In this document: positions 39,381 to 47,715 of the stretch, in pieces
Position numbering within the stretch: the first letter of the stretch is position 1
How the letters are laid out: each line of letters starts with the position of its first letter
DNA from: Pseudomonas sp. JQ170C
Lineage (GTDB): Bacteria; Pseudomonadota; Gammaproteobacteria; Pseudomonadales; Pseudomonadaceae
Length of the DNA: 64,000 nt
Direction of reading: 5' to 3'
Assembly: GCF_035581345.1 (NCBI RefSeq)
Contig: NZ_CP141608.1
Span: 886,001 to 950,000 of the forward strand
Notes under the pieces: model-generated
What the model was told of the DNA's origin: nothing
The model's database searches: none
The model's input: the letters and a program-made list of their open reading frames with translations, nothing else
Program-made: the position numbers and the translations under genes

Positions 39381-39734
39381 ATGTACGAGTCCAGGAACGA
39401 CGCCGTCATTTCGCCCCGCCAGTTTCGCTCGCGCCTGATCTGGCATGCCCTGGCGGCTTGCCTGCTGCTGATCGGCTCGATCCTGTTCGGGGTGGTGGGG
39501 CATCTGTACTTCGAGCCGCACATTCCCCTGCATGACGCCATCTTCAACGCCACCTTGCTGCTGGGCGGGGTGGGGCCGGTGATCTTGCCGGAGAGTATCG
39601 GCGGCAAGCTGTTCTTTGCCGGTTACGGCCTGTATGTGGGGTTGGTGTTCGTTGCCAGTATCGGCCTGATCCTGGCGCCCATCGCGCACCGGCTGCTGCA
39701 CCGGTTTCATTTCGATGACAGTGACGACGACTGA
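39381..39734 (+). CDS. Small inner-membrane protein of unknown function
   Basis: A 117-residue protein with two or three hydrophobic helices (LIWHALAACLLLIGSILFGV, FFAGYGLYVGLVFVASIGLI), the stretch NATLLLGGVGPV between them and an acidic tail (HFDDSDDD). The layout resembles small proteins with a channel-like two-helix pore loop, but no family motif is recognised. An AGGAGTACAGGGA ribosome site precedes the ATG. Confidence 0.75.
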   Translation: MYESRNDAVISPRQFRSRLIWHALAACLLLIGSILFGVVGHLYFEPHIPLHDAIFNATLLLGGVGPVILPESIGGKLFFAGYGLYVGLVFVASIGLILAPIAHRLLHRFHFDDSDDD

Positions 39735-39745
39735 CGTGGCGGCAT

Positions 39746-39773
39746 AAAAAAGGCCGCTACAAACGTAGCGGCC
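39746..39773 (-). terminator. Rho-independent terminator for hmgR transcription
   Basis: GGCCGCTAC pairs perfectly with GTAGCGGCC around AAAC. Six A residues precede it on the plus strand, so the T-run is correct for leftward transcription coming from hmgR. The 256 bases between it and the hmgR stop hold no supportable gene. Confidence 0.8.
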
Positions 39774-40029
39774 AAGTAAGACGCAGATCAAGGAGCTTCA
39801 AAATCAACGTCGGTGAACCTGTTGCCGGAGGGGCGGGGTGTACACGCCTTGAATGTCCGGTCTAGAGGGCTTGCTGTTGCAGCGCCGTCCTGGTGCAAAC
39901 AGAATAAGTCGCTGACCCTCAAGGAAAAATAGCAGTTGGTGACAATCACTGTTACACACTTGGCAACAGTCCCGTATCACCCACGTTAGCCCAGGCACCT
40001 GTTAATGACTGTGATCCTTTGTAATGAGT

Positions 40030-40815
40030 TCACGGGGTTTCTTCGTAGCCCATGCGCCAGCTGATTTGCCTGGCCGCTGCCAGCAACTGCTGTGCGGCCG
40101 GGCCTTGCTCGTCGGCATGGAAGATCGAGGTCGGGCCGACCACGGTGAGCACGGCGGCAATCTTGCCGACCGCATTGAACACCGGAGCCGAGAGTGCATC
40201 GACACCCGGCATCAACAAACCGTGAACATGGTGCAGGCCACGCTCACGGATGCTGGCGAACAGCGCCTCGTATTCGCTGGCGCTGTGGTCCAGGGCAGAC
40301 AGCTCCTGATCACGCAGCTCGATGGTTTCGCGCTCCGGCAGGTAGGCGCCAAACACCAGCCCCGTCGATGAACTGAGCAGCGGCAGCACCGAACCGATCT
40401 GAGTCACCACGGTCACGGCGCGGACCGCAGGCTCGATGTTGACCACGGTCGCGCCCTGGTTGCCCCACACGGCGATAAAGCAGCTTTCGTTCAGGTCGTC
40501 GCGCAACTGCGACAGCGGCATCGCCGCGACTTTCAGCACATCCATCCCCCCCAGGGCCGCAAGCCCCACGCGCAGGGCTTCGCGGCCCAGGCCGTAGTGG
40601 TTGGTGGCCGGGTTCTGCTCGGCAAAGCCACTGGCGATCAAGGCTTGCAGGTAGCGATGGACCTTGCTGGCCGGCATGTCGACATGCTCGGCCAAGCGTG
40701 AAAGGGAGGTGGAAGGCGACAACTGGGCCAGGGCCTTGAGGATGTCGGTGCCGACTTCGGCCGAGCGGACCTTCTGTTTGCCGGCGCTGTCGGCGGTGGA
40801 GCTGGCTTTGGCCAT
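40030..40815 (-). CDS. hmgR: IclR-family repressor of the homogentisate pathway
   Basis: A 261-residue IclR-type regulator: winged helix (TSLSRLAEHVDMPASKVHRY) and an effector-binding domain (DLNESCFIAVWGNQGATVVN). It is divergent from hmgA-fahA-maiA. In P. putida HmgR represses this operon and homogentisate relieves it (family knowledge). The ATG at 40815 is the best start; a longer frame to 40878 would run into the operator region. Confidence 0.9.
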   Translation of the reverse strand: MAKASSTADSAGKQKVRSAEVGTDILKALAQLSPSTSLSRLAEHVDMPASKVHRYLQALIASGFAEQNPATNHYGLGREALRVGLAALGGMDVLKVAAMPLSQLRDDLNESCFIAVWGNQGATVVNIEPAVRAVTVVTQIGSVLPLLSSSTGLVFGAYLPERETIELRDQELSALDHSASEYEALFASIRERGLHHVHGLLMPGVDALSAPVFNAVGKIAAVLTVVGPTSIFHADEQGPAAQQLLAAARQISWRMGYEETP

Positions 40816-40878
40816 GGTGCGTTCGATCCGGGTTGTCGAGGTGGGCGTCTTTATAGCTTGACGGTCTTCGCCAATCAA

Positions 40879-40895
40879 ATTACGTTATGCGTAAT
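40879..40895. promoter_or_regulatory. HmgR operator palindrome
   Basis: ATTACG-N5-CGTAAT, a perfect 17-base palindrome in the hmgR-hmgA intergenic region. The size and place agree with the 17-base palindromic HmgR site described for P. putida. The following TAATTACG could be a second half-site. Confidence 0.75.
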
Positions 40896-40988
40896 GTAAT
40901 TACGATAAAAATAACGCAGAAGCGCTGCCACGGTGAACGACTCGCAGCCAACTGCCTTCAACCGGCCTGCATTGGGCCCGGAGGCTCG

Positions 40989-42290
40989 ATGAACCTCGAT
41001 AGCACCCCCGTCCTCGACTACCTGAGTGGATTTGGCAACGAATTCGCCAGCGAAGCCTTGCCTGGCGCCTTGCCGGTGGGGCAGAACTCGCCGCAAAAAG
41101 CGCCCTACGGCCTGTATGCCGAGTTGTTCTCCGGTACCGCCTTCACCATGACCCGCAGCGAGATGCGCCGCACCTGGATGTACCGTATCCGGCCGTCGGC
41201 CCTGCATCCGCGCTTCGAGCGCCTGGAACGCCAACTGGCCGGTGGCCCGCTGGGGCAGGTAACGCCGAACCGCTTGCGCTGGAACCCGCAGGAACTGCCG
41301 AGCGAGCCGACCGACTTCATCGACGGCTGGGTGGCCATGGCGGCGAACTCGGCGAGCGAGAAGCCCGCCGGTATCAGCATCTACACCTACAGCGCCAACC
41401 GCTCCATGGAGCGGGTGTTCTTCAATGCCGACGGTGAGCTGCTGCTGGTGCCGGAACTGGGGCGCCTGCGCATCGTCACCGAACTGGGCATCCTGGACGT
41501 CGAACCGCTGGAAATCGCCGTGCTGCCGCGTGGCCTGAAGTTCCGCGTCGAGCTGCTCGACAAACAGGCCCGTGGTTACCTCGCCGAGAACCATGGCGCG
41601 CCGTTGCGCATTCCGGACCTGGGCCCGATCGGCAGCAACGGCCTGGCCAACCCGCGGGATTTCCTCGCGCCGGTAGCGCACTACGAGGACCATCAGGGGC
41701 CGGTGCAACTGGTGCAGAAGTTCCTGGGCGAACTGTGGGGCTGTCAGCTCAATCATTCGCCGCTGGACGTGGTGGCCTGGCATGGCAACAACGTGCCGTA
41801 CAAGTACGACCTGCGTCGCTTCAACACCATCGGCACGGTCAGTTTCGATCACCCGGACCCCTCGATCTTCACCGTGCTCACCTCGCCGACCAGCGTGCCG
41901 GGCATGGCCAACCTTGATTTCGTCATCTTCCCGCCGCGCTGGATGGTGGCCGAGAACACCTTCCGTCCACCCTGGTTCCACCGCAACCTGATGAACGAGT
42001 TCATGGGCCTGATCCAGGGCGCCTACGATGCCAAGGCCGAAGGCTTCCTGCCCGGCGGCGCGTCCCTGCACAGCTGCATGAGCGCCCACGGCCCGGATGC
42101 AGAGACCTGCGCCAAGGCCATCGCCGTCGACCTTGCGCCGAGCAAGATCGACAACACCATGGCCTTCATGTTCGAGACCAGCCAGGTGCTGCGTCCGAGC
42201 CGCCATGCTCTTGAGTGCCCGCAACTGCAGGCCGACTACGATAGTTGCTGGGCCACGTTGCCGAGCACCTTCACCCCGAATCGGAGATAA
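40989..42290 (+). CDS. hmgA: Homogentisate 1,2-dioxygenase
   Basis: Opens the ring of homogentisate to maleylacetoacetate in tyrosine and phenylalanine breakdown. The 433-residue length equals the P. putida enzyme. Iron ligands are His331 and Glu337 ([10 protein letters not shown]) and His367 (HSCMSAHG). GGAGG lies directly upstream of the ATG at 40989. First gene of the hmg operon; fahA follows three bases after the stop. Confidence 0.97.
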   Translation: MNLDSTPVLDYLSGFGNEFASEALPGALPVGQNSPQKAPYGLYAELFSGTAFTMTRSEMRRTWMYRIRPSALHPRFERLERQLAGGPLGQVTPNRLRWNPQELPSEPTDFIDGWVAMAANSASEKPAGISIYTYSANRSMERVFFNADGELLLVPELGRLRIVTELGILDVEPLEIAVLPRGLKFRVELLDKQARGYLAENHGAPLRIPDLGPIGSNGLANPRDFLAPVAHYEDHQGPVQLVQKFLGELWGCQLNHSPLDVVAWHGNNVPYKYDLRRFNTIGTVSFDHPDPSIFTVLTSPTSVPGMANLDFVIFPPRWMVAENTFRPPWFHRNLMNEFMGLIQGAYDAKAEGFLPGGASLHSCMSAHGPDAETCAKAIAVDLAPSKIDNTMAFMFETSQVLRPSRHALECPQLQADYDSCWATLPSTFTPNRR

Positions 42291-42293
42291 CCC

Positions 42294-43586
42294 ATGAATC
42301 AGTCCGCCATTGCCCGCAGTTGGGTCGAACACGCCAACGGGCATCGCGATTTTCCGCTGCAGAACCTGCCGCTGGGGATCTTCACCCACAAGGGCCAGGC
42401 CAAACGCTGCGGCGTGGCCATTGGCGACGCCATTCTGGACCTGGAAGGCGCCCTGGCTGCCGGCGTGTTCGAGGGTCAGGCCCGCGCTGCGGTAGAGGCT
42501 ACCCGTGGCGGTTCGCTGAACGCCTTCTTCGCCCTGGGCCGTGATGCCCGTGTGGCCCTGCGCGAGCGTCTGCTGGAACTGCTGGGCGAGCACAGCGAAC
42601 ATCAGGCTGCGCTCAAGCCACTGCTGCTGGCCAGCGCTGACTGCCAACTGCACCTGCCGGCGCAGATCGGCGACTACACCGACTTTTATGTGGGAATCGA
42701 GCACGCCAAGAACGTTGGCAAGCTGTTCCGTCCCGACAATCCGCTGCTGCCCAACTACAAGTATGTGCCGATCGGTTACCACGGCCGTGCCTCGACCATT
42801 CGCCCGTCGGGCACCGACGTGCGCCGTCCCAAGGGCCAGACCCTGCCGGCCGGGCAGGCCGAGCCGAGCTTCGGCCCGTGCGCGCGCCTGGACTATGAGC
42901 TGGAGTTGGGGATCTGGATTGGCCAGGGCAACGAGATGGGCGAGTCGATCCCTGTGTCGGAGGCTGCCGAGCATATCGCCGGTTTCTGCCTGCTCAACGA
43001 CTGGTCGGCCCGTGACATCCAGGCCTGGGAATACCAGCCGCTGGGTCCGTTCCTGTCCAAGAGCTTCATCTCGACCGTTTCCCCCTGGGTGGTGACCGCC
43101 GAGGCGCTGGAGCCGTTCCGTTGTGCGCAGCCTGCGCGTCCGGAAGGTGATCCGCAGCCGTTGTCGTACCTGCTGGACAAGCGTGACCAGGCTGGCGGCG
43201 CCTTCGATATCGAACTGGAAGTGCTGCTGCTGACCGAACGCATGCGCGAGCAAAACCTGCCCGCCCATCGTCTGACCTTGAGCAATACTCTAAGCATGTA
43301 CTGGACTGTGGCGCAGATGGTTGCCCACCACAGTGTCAACGGTTGCCAGCTGCAGCCAGGCGACCTGTTCGGCTCGGGTACGCTTTCGGGTGCCCAGCCT
43401 GGCCAGTTCGGCAGCCTGCTGGAGATCACTCAGGGCGGCAAGGAGCCTGTGCAATTGGCGTCTGGCGAGGTGCGCAAGTTCCTCGAAGACGGCGACGAAA
43501 TCATTCTGCGTGCCCGTTGCGTGCGCGACGGCGTGGCGTCGATCGGTTTCGGCGAATGCCGCGGCAAGATCCTTCCGGCACATTGA
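42294..43586 (+). CDS. fahA: Fumarylacetoacetase
   Basis: Hydrolyses fumarylacetoacetate to fumarate and acetoacetate, the last step of the pathway. The 430-residue product has DYTDFYVGIEHAKNVG, YHGRASTIRPSG, DYELELGIWIG, NDWSARDIQAWE and GDLFGSGTLSG, which hold the metal ligands and active site. It lies between hmgA and maiA in the operon and is also called hmgB in P. putida. Confidence 0.96.
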   Translation: MNQSAIARSWVEHANGHRDFPLQNLPLGIFTHKGQAKRCGVAIGDAILDLEGALAAGVFEGQARAAVEATRGGSLNAFFALGRDARVALRERLLELLGEHSEHQAALKPLLLASADCQLHLPAQIGDYTDFYVGIEHAKNVGKLFRPDNPLLPNYKYVPIGYHGRASTIRPSGTDVRRPKGQTLPAGQAEPSFGPCARLDYELELGIWIGQGNEMGESIPVSEAAEHIAGFCLLNDWSARDIQAWEYQPLGPFLSKSFISTVSPWVVTAEALEPFRCAQPARPEGDPQPLSYLLDKRDQAGGAFDIELEVLLLTERMREQNLPAHRLTLSNTLSMYWTVAQMVAHHSVNGCQLQPGDLFGSGTLSGAQPGQFGSLLEITQGGKEPVQLASGEVRKFLEDGDEIILRARCVRDGVASIGFGECRGKILPAH

Positions 43587-43598
43587 GAGGGCAGGGCC

Positions 43599-44225
43599 AT
43601 GGATCTGTTCAACTATTACCGCTCGACCTCTTCCTACCGGGTGCGCATCGCCCTGGCGCTCAAGCAGCTTGAGTACCAGTACGTGCCGGTCAACCTGCTC
43701 AAGGGCGAGCAAGGGCAGCCTGACTTCCTGGCGCTCAACCCCCAGGGGCGGGTGCCGGCCCTGCGGATCGACTCCGGTGAGCTGCTGGTGCAGTCACCGG
43801 CGATCATCGAGTACCTGGAGGAGGTTTATCCACAGCCGGCGCTGTTGCCCGAGGACCCTGTAGTGCGTGCCCAGGTGAGAGGCGTGGCAGCGCTGATCGG
43901 TTGCGATGTGCATCCGCTGCATAACGTCAGCGTGCTCAAGCAACTGCGCGAACTGGGGCATGAGGAAGAGCAGGTCAACCAATGGATTGCCCACTGGATC
44001 AGCCAGGGCCTGGCGGCGGTGGAGCAGTTGATCGGCGACGAAGGCTTCTGCTTTGGCGAGGAACCGGGGCTGGCGGATGTCTACCTGATTCCTCAGCTGT
44101 ATGCTGCCGAGCGCTTCAACATCGGCCTGGGTGACTATCCGCGGATTCGCCGTGTGGCGGCGCTGGCCGAGCAACACTCGGCGTTCATTCAGGCCCATCC
44201 CTCCCGCCAGCCTGACAACCCTTGA
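43599..44225 (+). CDS. maiA: Maleylacetoacetate isomerase
   Basis: Glutathione-dependent cis-trans isomerase of the zeta GST class that turns maleylacetoacetate into fumarylacetoacetate. The 208-residue product has the active-site motif YYRSTSSYRVRIALA, NPQGRVPAL, and CDVHPLHNVSVL in the C-terminal helical domain. It is the last gene of the hmg operon (hmgC in P. putida). Its stop is one base from the stop of the convergent SirB1 gene. Confidence 0.95.
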   Translation: MDLFNYYRSTSSYRVRIALALKQLEYQYVPVNLLKGEQGQPDFLALNPQGRVPALRIDSGELLVQSPAIIEYLEEVYPQPALLPEDPVVRAQVRGVAALIGCDVHPLHNVSVLKQLRELGHEEEQVNQWIAHWISQGLAAVEQLIGDEGFCFGEEPGLADVYLIPQLYAAERFNIGLGDYPRIRRVAALAEQHSAFIQAHPSRQPDNP

Positions 44226-44226
44226 G

Positions 44227-45033
44227 TTAGTGCAGCGATGATGTCAGCGGCGGCAGTTGGCCAAGGCGCTCGGTCAGGCGCAGGCGCTGGATCGGGTCAT
44301 CGCTGAGCAGCAGGGCGTACTCCAGGTCGAAGCGTTCGGCCTGGGGGCAGTCCAGGTGCTGGTACAGGGTGGCGCGGGCCAGGTAGTCGCTGGCGGTCGC
44401 CGGCCCCAGTTGCAGGACGCGTTCGGCATCCTTGAGGGCCGCCAGGTCATCGTCGTGGGTGGAGTGCAGTTGGCGCAGGTTGCGTGACAGGCGCTGCAGC
44501 ATCTGCTGCGGGCTGGCGGTCAGCATATGCTCGGCATTGAGCTGCATCTGCGGGCCGAACTGGCGCCCCAGCAACTCGCGGCAGTCTGCGGGGTAGAGCC
44601 TGCGACCCCCGCAGGGGTCGAGCAGGTGATCGGCACCGGGTACGCGCAACAGGAAATGCCCGGGAAAATTCACCCCTTCCAAGGGGATCGACAGGCCTCG
44701 GGCCAGTTCCAGGGTCAGTAGCGCCAATGCCAGCGGTTGGCCGCGACGACGCTCCAGTACTTTATCGAGCAGGGCCGCCTGCGGGCGCAGCGGGTGATAC
44801 TCATCCTGCTGGAAGCCCATCGCATTGAGCTCACGCAGCAAGGGCTGTGCAAGCTCGCCAAGCGGCAACATGGGCAGGTGGTTGCTGACTTCGATCTGCA
44901 GCTCGCGGACCTTGCGCATTTGCTGGGCGGGGTCGACGCCGCCATCGTGTTCGACAGCTATCCACAACGCCGCTTCCAACACGGCGACAGGGTCACGTTC
45001 GAGGCAGGCCATACAGGCTTGGCGTGGGGTCAT
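44227..45033 (-). CDS. SirB1-family protein (transglutaminase-like fold plus TPR)
   Basis: A 268-residue cytoplasmic protein. Residues about 30-170 form the Transglut_core2 domain (RRGQPLALALLTLELARGLS, VNFPGHFLLRV, LLDPCGG), and the C-terminus has TPR-like helices (ASDYLARATLYQHLDCPQAE). The typical transglutaminase cysteine is not obvious, so catalysis is doubtful. The biological role is unknown. Confidence 0.85.
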   Translation of the reverse strand: MTPRQACMACLERDPVAVLEAALWIAVEHDGGVDPAQQMRKVRELQIEVSNHLPMLPLGELAQPLLRELNAMGFQQDEYHPLRPQAALLDKVLERRRGQPLALALLTLELARGLSIPLEGVNFPGHFLLRVPGADHLLDPCGGRRLYPADCRELLGRQFGPQMQLNAEHMLTASPQQMLQRLSRNLRQLHSTHDDDLAALKDAERVLQLGPATASDYLARATLYQHLDCPQAERFDLEYALLLSDDPIQRLRLTERLGQLPPLTSSLH

Positions 45034-45158
45034 GACAATCTCCGCTCAAGCTTCTGTTGTAGCGCTGGCTAACGCGTTCGTCCAGTGGTCCGGGCATTGT
45101 CATCATTCGGCAAACGGCGACCTATACTGGGATCAGCACCTCACTGAGGAGCCCGCTG

Positions 45159-46178
45159 ATGTTCGCACTCATGCAAAGCACCCGTACGCAATCGCTGCAC
45201 CTGTGCATTGACCCGCCGACAGGCCTGAAGGCTGTGGTCGCCATTCACAGCGAGCACCTGGGACCGGCGATGGGCGGGTGTCGTTACCTGGCTTATCCGG
45301 ACGACGACAGCGCCATGATCGATGCAATTCGCCTGGCCCAAGGCATGAGCTACAAGGCGGCGCTGGCCGGCCTGCCGCTCGGGGGCGGCAAGGCCGTGAT
45401 CATTCGCAACCCGCATGTGGAAAACCGCGCGGCGCTGTTCGAGGCTTTCGGTCGCTTCGTCGATACCCTGCAAGGGCGCTTTATCACTGCCGTGGACAGC
45501 GGCACTTCGACCCTGGACATGGACTGCATCGCCCAGACTACCCAGCACGTCACCAGTACCACGTCAGCGGGCGATCCTTCGCCCCATGCAGCCATGGGGG
45601 TGTTCGCCGGTATCCGCGCCACGTCCATGGCCCGCCTGGGCAGCGACAACCTGGAAGGCTTGCGGGTGGCAGTGCAGGGGCTGGGCAATGTCGGCTATGC
45701 CCTGGCCGAACAACTGCATGCCGCCGGTGCCGAACTGTTGGTCAGCGACCATGATCCGGGACGGGTGCAGTTGGCAATCGAACAGTTCAATGCGCGGCCG
45801 GTGGCCAACGAGATGCTGATCAGCACACCGTGCGACATTTTCGCGCCATGCGGGGTAGGGCCGGTGCTCAATGGCCAGAGTGTGATGCAACTGCGTTGTG
45901 CCGCCGTGGCGGGGGCGGCGAACAACCAGCTGACCACCTTGCAGGTGGCCGATCAACTGGAGAGCCGCGGGATACTTTATGCACCCGACTATGTGATCAA
46001 CGCTGGTGGCCTGATCTACGTGGCGCTCAAGCACCGTGGCGAAGACCTGGGCACCATCACCGGCCATCTGGCGCGCATACCTTCGCGCCTGACCGAGGTG
46101 TTCGCCCACGCCCAGGCGGAAAAGCGCTCGCCGGCGCGGGTGGCACAAATGCTGGCCGAACGCTTGATCTATGGCTGA
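45159..46178 (+). CDS. Leu/Phe/Val/Glu-type amino-acid dehydrogenase
   Basis: A 339-residue NAD-dependent oxidative deaminase of the leucine dehydrogenase group. The catalytic region is GPAMGGCRYL, MSYKAALAGLPLGGGKAVI (with the catalytic lysines) and DSGTSTLDMD. The NAD-binding fold is VAVQGLGNVGYALAE. It would convert branched-chain or aromatic amino acids to 2-oxoacids. GAGGAG precedes the ATG. Whether leucine, valine or phenylalanine is preferred cannot be read. Confidence 0.9.
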   Translation: MFALMQSTRTQSLHLCIDPPTGLKAVVAIHSEHLGPAMGGCRYLAYPDDDSAMIDAIRLAQGMSYKAALAGLPLGGGKAVIIRNPHVENRAALFEAFGRFVDTLQGRFITAVDSGTSTLDMDCIAQTTQHVTSTTSAGDPSPHAAMGVFAGIRATSMARLGSDNLEGLRVAVQGLGNVGYALAEQLHAAGAELLVSDHDPGRVQLAIEQFNARPVANEMLISTPCDIFAPCGVGPVLNGQSVMQLRCAAVAGAANNQLTTLQVADQLESRGILYAPDYVINAGGLIYVALKHRGEDLGTITGHLARIPSRLTEVFAHAQAEKRSPARVAQMLAERLIYG

Positions 46179-46181
46179 GCG

Positions 46182-46361
46182 TTATTCGGCCGGGGTGTCC
46201 GAAAGCAGCTCGGACAGGGCATCGGGCTGGCTCTTGAACGCCTTGGCAAAGACGTCACGGTTTTTTGCCATATAGATGCCGGCATCCTCGACCTGCTGTT
46301 CGCTGAGCGACGGCACGGCTTTTTTCAGGACCTCGGCAAGCAGCTCGGCCAGTTCGAGCAT
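46182..46361 (-). CDS. Small conserved-looking protein of 59 residues
   Basis: A short reading frame with clean Pseudomonas codon use. It encodes MLELAELLAEVLKKAVPSLS and ends SDTPAE, with helical, acidic character throughout. It stops three bases from the stop of the convergent amino-acid dehydrogenase. The GC-rich third positions and the tight convergent packing support a real gene. The function is unknown. It is the last gene before the base composition changes. Confidence 0.65.
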   Translation of the reverse strand: MLELAELLAEVLKKAVPSLSEQQVEDAGIYMAKNRDVFAKAFKSQPDALSELLSDTPAE

Positions 46362-46845
46362 TTTGCTTTCTACAGCAGAGTGAGGCTAAATCCTGTCAAT
46401 GATCGATTCTTCTTGAAGGCAGATGTGACACCTCCTTATCCACGTTCAGCAACGGGTAAGCTAGCGCCGGGATGTTTGGTTACTCATTTGTCTGGGCGAG
46501 TTGGGGACCGCAACGACCCCGTATCGGTCGGCGACTGGGCCGGTGGATCCTACCAATAGAAGATGAGCGTCGAGATTGAAATTGCCACTGGAGCAGCGAG
46601 TGAACTCATTTTTTTTTTCAGAGTTAAGCTTCGGAATCCCACATCTCTCGAAATTTAGCGCAGACAGCGTCAATGTCAGTCTTTAGAGATGGCGCATCTG
46701 TAACGTCCAGCTAGCAAGAGAACTAGAAGGTCGCTGATCCCACAGGCATTGGCTCTTACGGGAGTAGGGTTTTCTCGACCGCTTCTGCGTTGGTCTTCGG
46801 ACGTTCATGGGGAGGCAGCCCCAGCGCCTGTACAGCAGGCTACTT
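46362..46845. other. AT-richer non-coding stretch at the start of the accessory region
   Basis: No intact gene is visible. Base composition and codon patterns differ from the left flank. A short minus-strand open piece near 46620-46715 (VTDAPSLKTDIDAVCAKFRE, ending at 46623) is closed upstream by TAG codons and may be the tail of a lost gene. A run of ten T residues lies at about 46610. Confidence 0.5.
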
Positions 46846-47052
46846 TCACGGCAATAGGGTTCGTGGATGACAGCCTAACTGCTGGGCGATTCTATAGAGC
46901 TTTTCGACAGTGACGTTCATTTCACCTCGCTCGATGCGGCCCATATAGCTCCGGTCCAATTGGCAGGCTAGCGCCAGAGCCTCTTGGGACAATTCTATGG
47001 CCTTTCTCCGTTCCCGGATTCGTCTGCCCAACTCCTTCGCCAACTCTTGCAT
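46846..47052 (-). CDS. XRE-family helix-turn-helix regulator
   Basis: A 68-residue DNA-binding protein, almost entirely one Cro/C1-type helix-turn-helix (LSQEALALACQLDRSYMGRI, ERGEMNVTVEKLYRIAQQLG). It is similar in size to C-proteins of restriction systems. The ATG at 47052 has GAGG six bases upstream and is preferred. A GTG at 47109 would add 19 residues but lacks a ribosome site. It is divergent from the two-gene helicase module and probably controls it and itself. Confidence 0.75.
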   Translation of the reverse strand: MQELAKELGRRIRERRKAIELSQEALALACQLDRSYMGRIERGEMNVTVEKLYRIAQQLGCHPRTLLP

Positions 47053-47089
47053 GACCGCCTCGAACAATTCAAGGCGGAACTTTCCGTCG

Positions 47090-47151
47090 TTTACGGATGC
47101 AGAGGCCACGGTTTATAATCCGCATTTCACTGCTGTTTGAACCTTTCAGGT
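47090..47151 (+). promoter_or_regulatory. Promoter and candidate operator of the helicase module
   Basis: A TATAAT -10 box (47114-47119) lies 17 bases after TTACGG (47091-47096). An inverted repeat ACCT-TTC-AGGT (47141-47151) follows, just before the ATG at 47158. The region lies between the divergent XRE and helicase genes. It is a plausible target for the XRE protein. Confidence 0.55.
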
Positions 47152-47157
47152 GCCTGT

Positions 47158-47715
47158 ATGAAATCGGCTACGTTTAGGCTCGACAGGCGCATCTTTGAGT
47201 TATTTCAGGACGAAGCACTCTTGCGTTTCACGACGCGTGAGTTACGAGATGCCTACGTTCGAGAGCTCGCTTCACCTCCCAAGTCCATGGTCGAGTGCTG
47301 GCGATACATCCATGATCAGATACGCCGTCTGATTCGTGTCGGATGGGTGCGCGCAGAGGATAGTCGTGCGGGTCGTGGTAAAACCTATCGAGTACTCACC
47401 CAACCCGAACATCTCACTCTCGACTTGGTGGATCGGTGTAGCTCGGAGCAGCCCGCTCGGGCCGATACGGCATATGGGGAGGAGCCAGTAGAGGAGTCGG
47501 CTGTACGCCGCCTACAAGAATTGGCCAAGGAGATACGGCTGGATCTGCTGTCATCCATGGGCGAAGCCGAACGATATAAGCAGTTGATGCAAGAGATGCC
47601 GCAGTTGAAAGAGCAGGTAGAAGACGAATTCCTTGAAGCACGCGACCGCGGCTCCCGACTTCTCGGGCATCTAAAGGCCGTAGAGAAAACACTCAAATTT
47701 TTGAGCATTGTATGA
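47158..47715 (+). CDS. Winged-helix/coiled-coil protein coupled to an SF2 helicase
   Basis: A 185-residue protein of no family I recognise. Residues about 1-95 look like a winged helix (ALLRFTTRELRDAYVRELAS, DQIRRLIRVGWVRAEDSRAG, RGKTYRVL). An acidic linker with low order follows, and residues about 115-185 are a charged helix likely to form a coiled coil (AERYKQLMQEMPQLKEQVED). It overlaps the helicase start by four bases (ATGA). The layout suggests a DNA-recognition or specificity subunit that works with the helicase (inference). The start at 47158 has CAGG seven bases upstream. Confidence 0.75.
   Translation: MKSATFRLDRRIFELFQDEALLRFTTRELRDAYVRELASPPKSMVECWRYIHDQIRRLIRVGWVRAEDSRAGRGKTYRVLTQPEHLTLDLVDRCSSEQPARADTAYGEEPVEESAVRRLQELAKEIRLDLLSSMGEAERYKQLMQEMPQLKEQVEDEFLEARDRGSRLLGHLKAVEKTLKFLSIV

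Noticed and set aside
39804..39998. 64-codon minus-strand frame downstream of hmgR
   Set aside because: No ribosome site, no recognisable motif, and it lies between the hmgR stop and its terminator.
40875..43268. Minus-strand reading frame of nearly 800 codons opposite hmgA and fahA
   Set aside because: It is a mirror of two certain genes and has no motif or ribosome site.
46461..46673. 70-codon minus-strand frame in the first accessory gap
   Set aside because: Composition is not gene-like and it begins over a T-run; I see no homology cue.
46846..47109. Longer XRE protein starting at GTG 47109
   Set aside because: No ribosome site precedes the GTG and the region carries the promoter of the divergent operon. 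The ATG at 47052 has a good site. The longer form is not excluded.
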